Shown in pieces: positions 49,791 to 60,700 of a stretch of DNA of 64,000 bases. The position numbers and the translations under genes were made by a program. Within the stretch, counting starts at the first letter, position 1. Each line of letters starts with the position of its first letter. The notes beneath the pieces are model-generated. The model was not told the origin of the DNA and did not search any database. It saw nothing but the letters and a program-made list of their open reading frames with translations. Source of the stretch: Roseivivax halotolerans (lineage in GTDB: Bacteria > Pseudomonadota > Alphaproteobacteria > Rhodobacterales > Rhodobacteraceae); the NCBI RefSeq assembly GCF_900115815.1, contig NZ_FOXV01000002.1, forward strand, positions 62,001 through 126,000. The letters are read 5' to 3'.

Positions 49791-50579
49791 TCAATCGCCG
49801 AGGTCGCTGAAGAGGTTGTCGTCCTCGACGAAATCGAGCCGGTCCGTCTCGACCGTACCTTCATTGATGTCACGCGTCTCAACGCGGCCATCGCCGTAGC
49901 CGATGATGACCTTGTCGCAGATGTCGATGAAGAGCCCGTTCTCCACCACGCCCGGCATCTGGTTCAGCACCAGCGCCATCTGGCGGGGATTGCCGATCCG
50001 CCCGAGATACAGGTCGATTATGTAATTGCCCTCGTCGGTGATGAAGGGGCGCTGTCCGCTCATGCGGAGCGAGCTTTGCCGGCCCATCACATCCATCGAG
50101 ATCAGCGTCTCTTCCAGAAGCGCCTGGGTTGTCTGCCAGCCGAAGGGCACGACCTCGACGGGCAGCGGGAAGTGTCCCAGCGACGAGACTTCCTTGGCGG
50201 CATCGGCGATCACGACCATCTGGTCGGACGCGGTCGCGACGATCTTTTCCTGCAAAAGCGCGCCGCCGCCGCCCTTGATGAGGTTCAGCTCGGGGTCGAA
50301 CTCATCCGCGCCGTCGATGGTGAGGTCCAGCCACCGCGCCTCGTCAAGCGAGATCACTTCGATCCCGACCTCTCGAGCCAGCTCTGCGGTGCGGGTCGAT
50401 GTCGGCACGCCCCGGATCTCGAGCCCGTCCTCGCGCACCATCTCTCCGAGGCAGCGGACAAGCCAGGCGGCGGTGGAGCCGGTTCCGAGGCCGACGCGCA
50501 TTCCGTCCTCGACCAGGTCGGCGGCGGTCTTGGCGGCCACGTACTTGGCCTTGTCGATGGGGGAGAGCTCTCCGGTCAT
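49791..50579 (-). CDS. rpiA: Ribose-5-phosphate isomerase A
   Basis: 262 aa, start at 50579 (AAGGAAC 6 nt upstream). Signature motifs VGLGTGSTAAWLVRCLGE, DGADEFDPELNLIKGGGGALLQEKIVA (catalytic Asp, Lys and Glu) and the C-terminal LGRIGNPRQMALVLNQMPGVVENGLF. Interconverts ribose-5-P and ribulose-5-P in the pentose phosphate pathway. A 193-bp gap without gene separates it from gor downstream. Confidence 0.96.
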   Translation of the reverse strand: MTGELSPIDKAKYVAAKTAADLVEDGMRVGLGTGSTAAWLVRCLGEMVREDGLEIRGVPTSTRTAELAREVGIEVISLDEARWLDLTIDGADEFDPELNLIKGGGGALLQEKIVATASDQMVVIADAAKEVSSLGHFPLPVEVVPFGWQTTQALLEETLISMDVMGRQSSLRMSGQRPFITDEGNYIIDLYLGRIGNPRQMALVLNQMPGVVENGLFIDICDKVIIGYGDGRVETRDINEGTVETDRLDFVEDDNLFSDLGD

Positions 50580-50762
50580 GGGGCGTTCCTTCATAGCAGC
50601 GTCGCCCTTATAGGCCGCGGGCGCGCATGGTGCGAGAGGCAATCACCCATTGCGCCCGCATGTTTCAAATCATCGACAATGTGCCGCTTTTCGTCAGGCC
50701 CCCTTGCACCTGTCCGGCTATCCGTGCCGGGATGTACTTTCACGAGGCAGGAGCCGACGTCG

Positions 50763-52136
50763 ATGTTTCTATCCGTCTTCGAGATGTTCAAGGTCGGGAT
50801 CGGTCCGTCCTCGTCCCACACGATGGGTCCGATGGTGGCGGCAGCGCGGTTTCTGGACGCCATGCGGGCCTCCGAATACCGTTTCGCCGGGGTCCGCGCC
50901 TCCTTGCACGGCTCCCTCGCCTTCACCGGCGTCGGTCATGCCACCGATCGCGCCGTCATCCTGGGTCTCGCCGGCTTTGCGCCCGACACCTATGATGCGG
51001 GTGAGGCCGAGGCGGCGCTGGCCCGGATCGCCGAGGAAAAGACCGTCACGCCCGAGGGTCTGCCGACACTCGCCTTCGACCCCAAATCGGATCTCGTCTT
51101 CGACTACGACGAGGCCCTGCCCGGCCACGCCAACGGGATGCGGATCGCGGCGACCGACGCGCAGGGCGATACGCTCCTGCAGGAAACCTACTACTCGGTA
51201 GGCGGCGGTTTCGTTCTGACCGAGGCGGAGCTTGCCGCCGGGAAGGATACCGATGACGGCCCGGCCGTTCCCTATCCATTCAAATCCGCCGCCGAGATGC
51301 TGGACATGGCGCGCGCCTCGGGCCTCTCCGTGGCGCAGATGAAACGCGCCAACGAGCTGTCGCGCCGTCCGCAGGCGGCGCTCGATACCGGCGTGGCCCG
51401 CATCTGGGAAGTCATGGAAGGCTGCATCGACCGCGGGCTCGAAGGCACCGGCCATTTGCCGGGCGGTCTCAACGTGCGCCGCCGCGCGGGCGCGATCCGC
51501 GAGGCCCTCGAGGCCGAACGCGGGCTGAACCTCACCGCGCCGCACACGATCAACGACTGGATTTCGACCTACGCGATGGCGGTCAACGAGGAAAACGCCG
51601 CGGGCGGACAAGTCGTGACCGCGCCGACCAATGGCGCCGCGGGCGTGGTGCCCGCGACCATCCGCTACTGGCTCGATTTCGTGCCGGGTGCGAGCCGCGA
51701 GAAGCTGCCGGACTTCCTTCTGACCGCGGCCGCGATCGGCGGGCTTGTCAAATACAACGCCTCCATCTCGGGCGCGGAAGCGGGTTGCCAGGCCGAGGTC
51801 GGATCGGCCTCGGCGATGGCTGCGGCCGGGCTCTGCGCCGTGATGGGCGGCACGCCCGAGCAGGTGGAGAACGCGGCCGAGATCGCGCTCGAGCATCATC
51901 TCGGCATGACCTGCGATCCGGTGAAGGGCCTTGTCCAGGTGCCCTGCATCGAGCGCAACGGGCTCGGCGCGATCAAGGCGGTCTCTGCGGCCTCGCTGGC
52001 GCTGCGCGGGGACGGGCAGCATTTCGTGCCGCTCGACGCCTGCATCGAAACGATGCGACAGGTCGGCGCGGACATGTCCGAGAAATACAAGGAGACCGCG
52101 CTCGGCGGGCTCGCGGTGAACGTGCCCAATTGCTGA
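50763..52136 (+). CDS. sdaA: L-serine ammonia-lyase (Fe-S type)
   Basis: 457 aa; ATG at 50763 with AGGAG upstream. [29 protein letters not shown] is the beta-domain hallmark; the alpha domain has [27 protein letters not shown] and [30 protein letters not shown], containing the cluster cysteines. A single chain carries both domains. Converts L-serine to pyruvate and ammonia. Divergent from rpiA. Confidence 0.96.
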   Translation: MFLSVFEMFKVGIGPSSSHTMGPMVAAARFLDAMRASEYRFAGVRASLHGSLAFTGVGHATDRAVILGLAGFAPDTYDAGEAEAALARIAEEKTVTPEGLPTLAFDPKSDLVFDYDEALPGHANGMRIAATDAQGDTLLQETYYSVGGGFVLTEAELAAGKDTDDGPAVPYPFKSAAEMLDMARASGLSVAQMKRANELSRRPQAALDTGVARIWEVMEGCIDRGLEGTGHLPGGLNVRRRAGAIREALEAERGLNLTAPHTINDWISTYAMAVNEENAAGGQVVTAPTNGAAGVVPATIRYWLDFVPGASREKLPDFLLTAAAIGGLVKYNASISGAEAGCQAEVGSASAMAAAGLCAVMGGTPEQVENAAEIALEHHLGMTCDPVKGLVQVPCIERNGLGAIKAVSAASLALRGDGQHFVPLDACIETMRQVGADMSEKYKETALGGLAVNVPNC

Positions 52137-52196
52137 TTGCCCCCGTATCGCCGCGCTCGTAACCTCGGCTTGGTTCAGTGAGGCGAAAGGCGACGC

Positions 52197-53153
52197 ATGA
52201 CCTCCGAGACGGATGTGTCCGGCTACCGGCAGATGCTGATGATCCGCCGCTTCGAGGAGAAGGCGGGCCAGCTCTTTGGCATGGGCCTGATCGAGGGGTA
52301 TTGCCATCTCTGCATCGGTCAGGAAGCCGTGGTTGCCGGGCTCGAGGCGGCGCTCCGCAAGGGTGATCGCCGCACCGCCTCCTATCGCAGTCACGGCCAT
52401 ATGCTGGCCTCCGGCATGGACCCGGCCCGGATCATGGCCGAGCTACTGGGACGGACGGACGGATATTCGCGTGGCCGCGGCGGCTCGATGCACATGTTCA
52501 GCCCCGACGACGGCTTTTTCGGCGGCCACGGCATGCTGGGCGCACAGGTGCCTGTGGGTGCGGGACTGGCCTTCGCCGATCGTTACCGCAAGACCAACGC
52601 GATCACCGTCGTCAGCTATGGCGATGTCGCCGCCGATCTGGGGCACGTGGCCGAAACCTACCGCCTTGCCGCGATGTGGTCGTTGCCGCTGCTCTTCGTG
52701 ATCGAGAACAATGCCGAGGCGAGCGCGCCCAAGGGCATGTGTCTTTCGGACCGGGCGGCAGCTTACCGCATCCCGATCTCGCGGGTGGACGGCATGGATC
52801 TGCGCGCGGTGCGAGAGGTCGCGCTCGATGCGGCCTTGCATGTGCGCGCCGGCAAGGGGCCGTGGCTGATCGAGGCCGCGACCTTCCGCTACCGGGGGCA
52901 CTCGATGGCCGATCCCGCGAAATACCGCACCCTCGACGAGATGCAGCGCGTGCGCGCCGAGCGCGACCCCATCGCCCGCGAACGCGAGAAACTTCTCGAA
53001 GAGGGCGCCACGGAGGCCGAGCTGCGCGAGATCGACGCCGAGGTGAAGGCGCTGGTGAACGAGGCCGCAGACCGCGCCCGTGCGAGCGACAGCCCCACGC
53101 TTGGCGACCTTGCCCCACACATCGCTGCGGAGGTCCGGCACGATGGCGCATGA
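52197..53153 (+). CDS. Pyruvate/2-oxo-acid dehydrogenase E1 alpha-like subunit, variant TPP motif
   Basis: 318 aa. YRQMLMIRRFEEKAGQLFGMGLIEGYCHLCIGQEAVVAGLEAAL and YRSHGHMLASGMDPARIMAELLGRTDGYSRGRGGSMHMF are E1-alpha signatures. The thiamine motif normally GDGxxNQG...NN reads GDVAADLG (142-149) with NN at 171-172: spacing is kept, but the third Gly and the Mg-ligand Asn are changed to Val and Asp. Activity may therefore be altered. The gene overlaps the E1-beta gene by 11 nt. Confidence 0.88.
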   Translation: MTSETDVSGYRQMLMIRRFEEKAGQLFGMGLIEGYCHLCIGQEAVVAGLEAALRKGDRRTASYRSHGHMLASGMDPARIMAELLGRTDGYSRGRGGSMHMFSPDDGFFGGHGMLGAQVPVGAGLAFADRYRKTNAITVVSYGDVAADLGHVAETYRLAAMWSLPLLFVIENNAEASAPKGMCLSDRAAAYRIPISRVDGMDLRAVREVALDAALHVRAGKGPWLIEAATFRYRGHSMADPAKYRTLDEMQRVRAERDPIAREREKLLEEGATEAELREIDAEVKALVNEAADRARASDSPTLGDLAPHIAAEVRHDGA

Positions 53154-54435
53154 GATCCGCATGCCGGCGATCTCGCCAACGATGGAGGAAGGCCGGCTCG
53201 CCCGCTGGCTGATCTCCGAGGGCGACCACGTGGAGGAGGGCGACGTCATCGCCGAGATCGAGACCGACAAAGCGGTGATGGAGTTCGAAGCGCCGCAAAG
53301 CGGCGTGATCGAGCGGTTTCTCGTGGCAGAAGGCGGCGCGCCGGTGGCCGTCGAAACTCCGATCGCCGTTCTGGCAGAGAATGCAGACGCCGCGGCGGAG
53401 CCCGTGCCGGATGCGCCCGCTCCCCGGTCTCAGCGCAAGACGCCGCGCAGCGGGGCGCCGCGCCAGACTGTGCGGGAAGCACTGCGCCGGGCGCTCGCGG
53501 AAGAGATGGAGCGGGATGCCGACGTTTTCCTCATCGGCGAGGAAGTCGGCGCGGCGCAGGGAGCCTACAAGGTCAGCCAAGGCCTCATCGAGCGCTTCGG
53601 CGCGGCGCGCGTCGTCGATGCGCCGCCGACCCATTCCGCGCTGATGGGGCTCGCGGCGGGCGCGGCATTCGCCGGGCTGAGGCCAGTGGTGGAAGTGCTG
53701 AACGTCTCCTACGCGCTGCAGGCGCTCGACCAGATCGTCAACACCGCCGCGATGAGCGAGGCGATGTCGGGCGGGGCGGTGACCTGCCCGCTCGTTCTGC
53801 GCGGACCGCAGGGCGGCGGCGAGCGCATGGGCGCGCAGCATTCGCATGACCTTGCCGCATGGCTGGCGCATGTGCCGGGCCTCAAGGTCGTCGTGCCTTA
53901 TGCCGCCGAGGACGCCCATGCCCTTCTTGTCGCAGCGATCCGCGATCCGGGCCCGGTCGTTCTTCTGGAAAGCGAGCGGCTCTATGGTCAAAACTTTCCG
54001 CTGCCCGATGACGAAGCGGAGCCCGCGCGGCTCGGTGCAGCCCGGATCTGGCGCGAGGGCAAGGATGTCACGCTGATCTCCTGGGGCGTCGCAATGGCCG
54101 CGACGTTGAAGGCGGCGGACACGCTTGCTGGCGAAGGTGTCGAGGCCGAGGTGATCGACCTGCGCTCCCTGCGTCCGTGGGACCGCGAGACCGTGCTGGC
54201 AAGTGTTCGCAACACGAACCGCGCGGTGATCGTGGAGGAAGGCTGGCCGGTCGCCTCCTTCAGCAAGGAGATCGCGACGACGATCATGCAGGAGGCGTTC
54301 GACGATCTCGACGCGCCCGTTGCAACCGTCGCGGCAGCCGACACGCCCCTGCCCTATGCCGGTGCGCTCGAGGACGCGGCGCTGCCCGGGGCCGAGGCGG
54401 TGCTGCAAGCCGCACGCGCGGTGCTCTACACATGA
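53143..54435 (+). CDS. 2-oxo-acid dehydrogenase E1 beta subunit with N-terminal lipoyl domain
   Basis: 430 aa, start at 53143. Residues 1-80 are a lipoyl domain (PAISPTMEEGRLARWLISEGD, lipoyl-lysine Lys43 in ETDKAVMEFEA), then an Ala/Pro linker and the E1-beta transketolase fold (VREALRRALAEEMERDADVFLIGEEVG; GLRPVVEVLNVSYALQALDQIVNTAA; LRSLRPWDRETVLASV). Fusion of lipoyl domain to E1-beta is known in alphaproteobacterial PDH. Coupled by overlaps to both neighbours. Confidence 0.92.
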   Translation: MAHEIRMPAISPTMEEGRLARWLISEGDHVEEGDVIAEIETDKAVMEFEAPQSGVIERFLVAEGGAPVAVETPIAVLAENADAAAEPVPDAPAPRSQRKTPRSGAPRQTVREALRRALAEEMERDADVFLIGEEVGAAQGAYKVSQGLIERFGAARVVDAPPTHSALMGLAAGAAFAGLRPVVEVLNVSYALQALDQIVNTAAMSEAMSGGAVTCPLVLRGPQGGGERMGAQHSHDLAAWLAHVPGLKVVVPYAAEDAHALLVAAIRDPGPVVLLESERLYGQNFPLPDDEAEPARLGAARIWREGKDVTLISWGVAMAATLKAADTLAGEGVEAEVIDLRSLRPWDRETVLASVRNTNRAVIVEEGWPVASFSKEIATTIMQEAFDDLDAPVATVAAADTPLPYAGALEDAALPGAEAVLQAARAVLYT

Positions 54436-54686
54436 GCGTCGTGGAGGTCCTGGGCCGCGATGCGGGGGCCGAGGCCTATCGCGTGCGCGCCGAGGGCTGC
54501 GTTGCGCTTGTCCCCGAATTCCTGATGGAGAGCCTGCGTCCTGGCGCGCGGCCAAGCCACCAGGACGCCTATGAATGGATCGCAGCGCATCGCAGGGCGA
54601 TTGCACGCGCCGTGGCCGAGCTGTCGCGCGGGGAGACACCGAATGCACCGTTCGACGTCGTGACCTTGACCGAGGGAGGGTCGTGA
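54432..54686 (+). CDS. Small protein within PDH-like operon, possibly DUF1488-like
   Basis: 84 aa, ATGA overlap upstream. [19 protein letters not shown] and [22 protein letters not shown] resemble the layout of DUF1488 proteins, but the match is weak. Function unknown. Its stop overlaps the GTG of the next gene, so it is surely in the same operon. Confidence 0.55.
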   Translation: MSVVEVLGRDAGAEAYRVRAEGCVALVPEFLMESLRPGARPSHQDAYEWIAAHRRAIARAVAELSRGETPNAPFDVVTLTEGGS

Positions 54687-55177
54687 CGGTGCGTGTTGCC
54701 GCCTCTCCCCTCGCGCGGCGGCTTGCGAGCGAGCGCGGTCTCGATCTCGCCGAAATGAAAGGCAGCGGGCCGGGTGGCAGGGTCGTCGCGGCGGACCTCG
54801 AAAGGCGGGTCGCTGCGACCGAGACGGGGCCCTTCGGCACCGCTCACGCCATCATCCTGCGCGTCACCGTCCCGGCCGATGCGGTCGCGGCGCACGAGGT
54901 CGCGCGGGATGTCTCGCGCCGGGACCTGCTGGAGGCCCTCATCCAAGACGCGGCCCCGCCAATGCGACGCTCTGTCCAGGTGATCGACTTGAGCTCCTAC
55001 GGGATCGAAAGCCTTGATCCGCCGGTGCCTGCCGGACATGACGCCGCGCTTGGCGTCGGAGAGAGCCACGATGCGCGCGTCACGCTGACCCTGTCGGTCG
55101 CGCCCGGCGCGATAGGAACCGAGGATGCGGCGGCCTTTCTCGGCCGGATCGCAGGCCTTCTTGGCGATCCGGCCTGA
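54683..55177 (+). CDS. Truncated E2-like protein with E3-binding domain
   Basis: 164 aa, GTG start overlapping the previous stop. Residues 5-40 ([38 protein letters not shown]) are a peripheral-subunit-binding (E3-binding) domain. The remaining ~115 residues vaguely recall the E2 acyltransferase but lack the HxxxDG catalytic motif, and no lipoyl domain is present. It may be a scaffold that recruits E3 to the lipoyl-E1-beta, or a decayed E2. Confidence 0.75.
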   Translation: MTVRVAASPLARRLASERGLDLAEMKGSGPGGRVVAADLERRVAATETGPFGTAHAIILRVTVPADAVAAHEVARDVSRRDLLEALIQDAAPPMRRSVQVIDLSSYGIESLDPPVPAGHDAALGVGESHDARVTLTLSVAPGAIGTEDAAAFLGRIAGLLGDPA

Positions 55178-55246
55178 GAGTGGCCGGGCCTTGCCGACCC
55201 GGCACGATCAAGCCCCGGAGCGCGACGCGCCCCGAGGCTACGAGGA

Positions 55247-56425
55247 TCAGAAGTTGATCTGGAACGAGGTCTGGATGCGGTCGGTGTCGTAGGTGTCGCC
55301 GCCGAATTCCTCGCGCTCCCCGTTGAAGTACTCGACGCCCAGCGTCGCGTTCTCGAGAAGCTGGTACTCAGCATTGAGGTGAACCGAGCGCAGGCGTTCG
55401 GTATCACCCACCGCGCCGCTCTTGTTCTCACGCACGCCGTAGATGCCGCGGAAGGTCCACTTCTCGCCGACTTCCTGAGTGAGGCCCGCATAGGCGGATT
55501 CCACTTCGATCAGATCGCCGTTGGCGTCCACGTCGTCACCGAGGAACACCAGATAGGACGCAATGCCTTCGCCATAGGTATAGGCCGCATCGAAGGTCGC
55601 GCCCTGCCAGAGCTGCGCCGAGGTCGAGACGTTGACGCCGTAGAAGTTCTCGTCATCGCCCGTCTCGTCGTCGATAGAGCCGGTGATGCCCGAGAGGCGC
55701 AGCAGCAGGGGGTCGGTGTCGTAGGCCATCGCGGCCACGAAGACCGGATCTTCGCTGCCGGTGTTGTGATCCTCGATCGCGACCTCGCCCACGAAGCCGT
55801 TGCCGAACTCGTGAGTATAGCGCAGCTGTTCCTGCCGGGCGAAGGGGATGCCGACGACGCCCTGGAAATCGAGCGTGGACGGGTAGGACGAGAGCGGCAT
55901 GAAGGTCGTCCAGTACTTGCCGACCCGGAAGCCGCCGAGTGTCGCGGTCGCGTGGCGCAGGCGCGGCTCGGCCTCGCCATCGGAGAACGCGCCATCCGCG
56001 CCGTAGAAGTCGAGTTCAACTTGTGTGCCGAGTTCGCCCAGCGCGGTCTGCGTCGTGGTGCGGAAACCGAGGCGCGTCTGGTTCACGGTGCCGGTGAAGC
56101 CACCGTCTCTAGATACAATGCGTTCATCGTCGTCATTCAGAACACCTAAACTAACGAGCCCGAAAGTCGTGTTCCCGAGATTGTAGTCGAAATCGTAGAT
56201 GAAATCGGTCTTGAAGTAGCCGTAGAATTCGAGCGTCGTGTTCGGCCCGAGACCGAAAGACAAAGGCTCGTTCCCGCTTTCTTCGAGGGCCGCAACGCGG
56301 GCTTCAAGCTCGGCGATCCGCTGGGCGTCGGTGGTTTGCGCGAAGGCCGGCGCGCCGAGGCCGGCAGTCAGGGCGATAACCGCACTCGCGGCCGGGAAGG
56401 TCTTGCGGGAATTGGAATATGTCAC
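55247..56425 (-). CDS. DcaP-like outer-membrane porin
   Basis: 392 aa; GTG start at 56425 with GGAG 7 nt upstream. Signal peptide ending APAFAQ, then a periplasmic coiled coil (DAQRIAELEARVAALEES) and a beta-barrel beginning TTLEFYGYFKTDFIYDFDYNLGN, closing with DTDRIQTSFQINF (terminal Phe). The coiled coil plus barrel is the DcaP trimer layout; DcaP porins take up dicarboxylates and similar small anions. Substrate here unknown. Confidence 0.82.
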   Translation of the reverse strand: MTYSNSRKTFPAASAVIALTAGLGAPAFAQTTDAQRIAELEARVAALEESGNEPLSFGLGPNTTLEFYGYFKTDFIYDFDYNLGNTTFGLVSLGVLNDDDERIVSRDGGFTGTVNQTRLGFRTTTQTALGELGTQVELDFYGADGAFSDGEAEPRLRHATATLGGFRVGKYWTTFMPLSSYPSTLDFQGVVGIPFARQEQLRYTHEFGNGFVGEVAIEDHNTGSEDPVFVAAMAYDTDPLLLRLSGITGSIDDETGDDENFYGVNVSTSAQLWQGATFDAAYTYGEGIASYLVFLGDDVDANGDLIEVESAYAGLTQEVGEKWTFRGIYGVRENKSGAVGDTERLRSVHLNAEYQLLENATLGVEYFNGEREEFGGDTYDTDRIQTSFQINF

Positions 56426-56526
56426 GTCGTCTCCACTGTCATTTCGTTTCGGACAGCGGGTGACGTGGCGCGGCTCACGGCCGCGCACAGACCTTTCAAG
56501 AAAACGTGACTATTGGTGGCGTATTT

Positions 56527-57345
56527 TTATGGATCCGACGCTGTTCCGCCGAACAGATGATCCATGCTCACCGACGGCTGGTCGCACCCGGCCTCACCGA
56601 CGATGCGCGCGGGCACGCCCGCGACGGTCTTGCAGGGCGGCACCTCGTCGAGCACCACGGAGCCGGCCGCGATCCGCGAGCAGGAGCCCACTCGGATATT
56701 GCCGAGCACCTTCGCCCCAGCACCGATCAGGACGCCGTCGCCAATCTTGGGGTGGCGGTCTTCTTCCTCCTTGCCGGTCCCACCCAGCGTGACGGAATGC
56801 AGCATGGAGACGTTGTTGCCGACGCGCGCGGTCTCGCCGATGACGATGGAGTGGGCGTGGTCGATCATGATGCCCCGCCCGATATGCGCCGCAGGATGGA
56901 TGTCGACGCCGAACACCTCAGAGCAGCGCATCTGGAACAGGAACGCCAGATCGCGCCGACCTTGCCGGAAGAGCCAGTTCGCCACCCGGTAGGATTGCAG
57001 CGCCTGGAAGCCCTTGAAGAATAAAAGCGGCTGCAGGAAACGATGGCAGGCCGGATCGCGCTCATAGACGGCGACGATATCGGCCCGCGCAGCCAGTGCC
57101 AGCTCGGGATCGGACGCATAGGCCTCATCACAAATCTCGCGCAGGATCTGCTCCGAGATCTCGCCCGACGTCAGCTTCACGGCGATCCGGTAACTCAGAG
57201 CGCGCTCAATTGTCGGGTGATGCAGGACCGAATAATGGACCATGCCGCCCAGCAGCGGCTCCTCCTGCACGGCATCCTCGGCCTCGTCCATGATCCGGCT
57301 CCAGACCGGATCGAATTCGCTGAGGTTGGTCTTGGTCTCGGCCAT
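56527..57345 (-). CDS. cysE: Serine O-acetyltransferase
   Basis: 272 aa, AAGGAG before ATG 57345. N-terminal helical domain (WSRIMDEAEDAVQEEPLLGGMVHYSVLHHPTIERALSYRIAVKL) and C-terminal left-handed beta-helix (FGVDIHPAAHIGRGIMIDHAHSIVIGETARVGNNVSMLHSVTLGGTGK). First step of cysteine synthesis from serine. Confidence 0.96.
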   Translation of the reverse strand: MAETKTNLSEFDPVWSRIMDEAEDAVQEEPLLGGMVHYSVLHHPTIERALSYRIAVKLTSGEISEQILREICDEAYASDPELALAARADIVAVYERDPACHRFLQPLLFFKGFQALQSYRVANWLFRQGRRDLAFLFQMRCSEVFGVDIHPAAHIGRGIMIDHAHSIVIGETARVGNNVSMLHSVTLGGTGKEEEDRHPKIGDGVLIGAGAKVLGNIRVGSCSRIAAGSVVLDEVPPCKTVAGVPARIVGEAGCDQPSVSMDHLFGGTASDP

Positions 57346-57426
57346 CGCGGTCTCCTTTGCGGGCACGAGAATAGCAGATAGTCTCGACAAGGAGAAACGC
57401 CAAGCGCTTCGAGGAGGAACATCGCC

Positions 57427-57762
57427 GTGACCGAAGCTGATCCCGAACGGTTCCGCGCGTTGATCAAGACGCGCCTTGCGGCTCTCGACGAGGAGGACCG
57501 GCTCGGCCGCGACGGGCAGAAGGCGGTCGAGCTCGACCAGCAGGCGGTCGGTCGGCTCAGCAGGCAGGATGCGTTGCAATCGCAGGCGATGGCAAAGGCG
57601 ACGCAGGCCCGGCGCGATATCGCCAAGCGCGGCCTCAAGGATGCGCTTGCCCGGATCGACGAAGGCGAGTTCGGGTATTGCGAGGAGTGCGGCGAAGCGA
57701 TTGCAGTCAAGCGGCTCGAGCTCGACCCGACCGCGCGGCGTTGCATCTCCTGCGCGCGCTAG
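57427..57762 (+). CDS. DksA/TraR family C4 zinc-finger protein
   Basis: 111 aa, GTG start with GAGGAGGAA upstream. Helical N-terminal part, RARIDEGEFGYCEECGEAIAVKRLELDPTARRCISCAR with a C-x2-C...C-x2-C zinc finger. Members bind the RNA polymerase secondary channel or act as simple zinc proteins; this short form resembles the latter. Convergent with the GTA cluster: the two stop codons share CTAG at 57759-57762. Confidence 0.85.
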   Translation: MTEADPERFRALIKTRLAALDEEDRLGRDGQKAVELDQQAVGRLSRQDALQSQAMAKATQARRDIAKRGLKDALARIDEGEFGYCEECGEAIAVKRLELDPTARRCISCAR

Positions 57763-60700
57763 CCGGCGATCTCGATCCGAGCCGCGGGCCCCGGCCCGAA
57801 GCGCGCCGAAAGCTGCGCGACCGAAAGGATCACCGGCCCGCCTGCGAGATCGGCAGCGCGTGCGGCGGCATCATAAGCCCAGCGCGGCGTCGCGGTCTCG
57901 GCCTCCCGGAGGATTTGCTGTCCGCGCGTGACCGTGACGCGGTAGGCCTCTCGCTCCTCACCGAGAGGCACTTCGGGCACCGACCAGTCGTCACCGTCGA
58001 TGCGCGTGCGCCGGATCCAGCTGAGAGTGATCGCGTCACCGGTCTCTTCCGCGCGAAGATGCACCGGCGCGTAAGGGCGCAGACCGATCCCCTCGAACGC
58101 ATGAACGACGTAAGTATAGGTTGGATCGTCGACGGGACGGGAGGCCGGGCCGACCCGCAAATGCATCTCCTGACGCCGCTGCGCCGACGTCATCGCGATC
58201 TGCTCGGGCGCGGAATCGAGCCGCACGATGTAGGAGCCTTCCGGCCAGAGATCCGGCATCACGCCGTCGCTGCCCGCCTGCCCGCGAAGCCGCGCGGAGA
58301 GAAGCCAGCGACCTGCGGACACCATCTGAACGTCGCGCGCCTGGAAAACTTCCCAGTTTCCCGGTGATCCGTCACCGATGGCAAAGGCGTTCGCGCCGGC
58401 GAAGAGCGCGGTATCCGAGACCGATTGCAAGGCTCCGGACCAGAGCCGTACCTGCAATGCGGGGCCGTGATCGAACCGACCCACGGGCGCGCGAAGTAGC
58501 GGGCTTTCGGTCATGCCCATGATCGCGCGGCGCGGGAAGACGCCGTTCACCCGGTAATCGGCATCGCTTGGGGCCGCGTAGATCGCGACGGGGCCCGGCC
58601 AGGGCGCGGCGTGCGCGGCGAAGTGCGGCGCGTGGGGCACCTCGTCGCCGGTCAGCAGGGGCAGGTCCATGAAGAGCGACGTCACAGGCGTCGCGGCCAC
58701 GTAAGGGGACAGGGACGCAGGGCTATCCTCCATAGCGGGTGCGGCATAGATGTCGTTCTCGATCCGCACCGCTTCGACAAGCTGGCGATCAGTAATCTCC
58801 ACCCGGTCGATGCGCGCGCGCACCGCGCCACCCGCGCCCGGTAGCGTCACCACGTCGCCTGCCCTCACCGAAAGCGCAGATGGCGGCAGCGCGAAGCTTA
58901 ACGTGTCGCGGGCAAGCCGCGCCTCGGCGAGCCAACGCTCGACGATCTGCCGCCCTTCGGCGCGGGTGAGGCTCAGCGCGACCTCGCTCGCCGCGACAGC
59001 ATGGGTGCGGTCATCCGGCAGAACCGCCTCTTCGGCAACGGTGTCGTGATCCCCCTCGGCTTCATGGAAGGAAAGACGCACGCGCCCCGACATCGCCGCC
59101 TCAGACGCGCGGGTTCGAGAGAGCTTGCCCTCGATCTCGTCGTGTTCAGCCAGCGCTTCGGGGTCGAGCGGCACCGCCCGGCGCCCCTCGCGCATGAGGA
59201 AGACGAGCGTGCCCTCGCGCTCGACCGCATCGAACCCGTAGGTCAGCATCAGAGGCTGGAGCGCTTGCCGCGCATCGCCCACATCGGGAATGACATAGCC
59301 CCGCACCATGCCGACGAGGTCGCTCACGTCGAATGCCGTCACGCCTGAGCGCGTGCAAATATCGGCCACGACGCATCCGAGCCGCTGCGAGGAAAGCCGC
59401 CCTGTGATCCAGTGTCCGCGCCGGTAGTTCGGCCCGTCCGACCAGACTTCGGAGAGCGAAGGGAACCACGGGAAGGGCCGAGCGTCCCAGGCCCAGACGA
59501 AGGCGTGATCCATATCGACCATCGGCCCCTCGTAGATGGCCGAGACAGGGTTGTGTCTTGGATCCGTCCAATGAAGGTGCATCGCGCGCAGATATTGCCG
59601 CTGGATATCCTCGTCGGGCGCACCGGACGATGCCCGCGGCAAGGCGCTTTCGGAGGATTTCGCGTCGAGGAACACGTTCGGCTGATTGGTGCCTTTGTCG
59701 ACGGCCGGGCATCCGAGCTCAGTGAACCAGATCGGCTTCGATTGCGCGATCCATTCGGTGGGCTGGTCCTGCCGGATACCGCCGATGCGGTTGTGGTGGC
59801 TCTGGCCCCACCAATTCGCGAGATCCTTGTAGCGGAAGACCCAATCCTCGCCGTAGGCGGTGTCGCGGATCGGCGTGCGGCGCTGCGCGGCGATGGCTTC
59901 GGGACTGGAGTAATACCAGTCGAATCCTTCCCCGCCTTCGATATTGGCGTCGAGGTAGCTGAGGTGATGGACCCGGCCCGCGCCGGCATCGGCGTGCTCC
60001 ACACCGTCCCGCCAATCGGAGAGCGGCATGTAATTGTCGATCCCGACGAAGTCGATCTCGGGCGCGGCCCAAAGCGGATCGAGATGGAAGTAGTGATCGC
60101 CTGAGCCGTCGTCGGGGCGATAGCCGAAATATTCCGACCAGTCGGCGGCATAGCCAAGCTTCACCTCCGGCCCGAGGATCGTTCGCACCTCGCCCGCGAG
60201 ATCGCGCAGTGCTTCGACAAATGGAAAACCAGCGTTGTCGCGGATCTGCGTCAGCCCGCGCAGCTCCGAGCCGATACAGAAGGATTCGACCCCTCCGGCC
60301 GCTTTGCAGAGCGCGGCATAGTGCAGGATGAAGCGCGAAAAGCTCCACTCCGCTGGGCCGGAATAGCTGACGCTCTGCCCCGAGACGTGGAAATCGGCGG
60401 CGCGGGCGGTGCCAACGAACGCGGCGACCTCGGCCCGCGCGGCAAGTGTGCCGTCATGACTGCTGTCCTGACCCGGCGCGCGGTTCAAGGTGATCCGACC
60501 CCGCCACGGCAATGGCGGCTGCTCGTCGCGGCCGTAAGGATCGGCTTTGCCGTTCCCGACGAGCTGCTCCATCAGGATGAACGGGTAGAACATCACGCGC
60601 TTGCCGCTCTCGCGCATCCGCACGATCGCCTCGATCACGGAACGGTCGGCGGGCGTGCCGCCGTAGACCGGCTTTTCCTCTATGCGCGGCACCGGGACGG

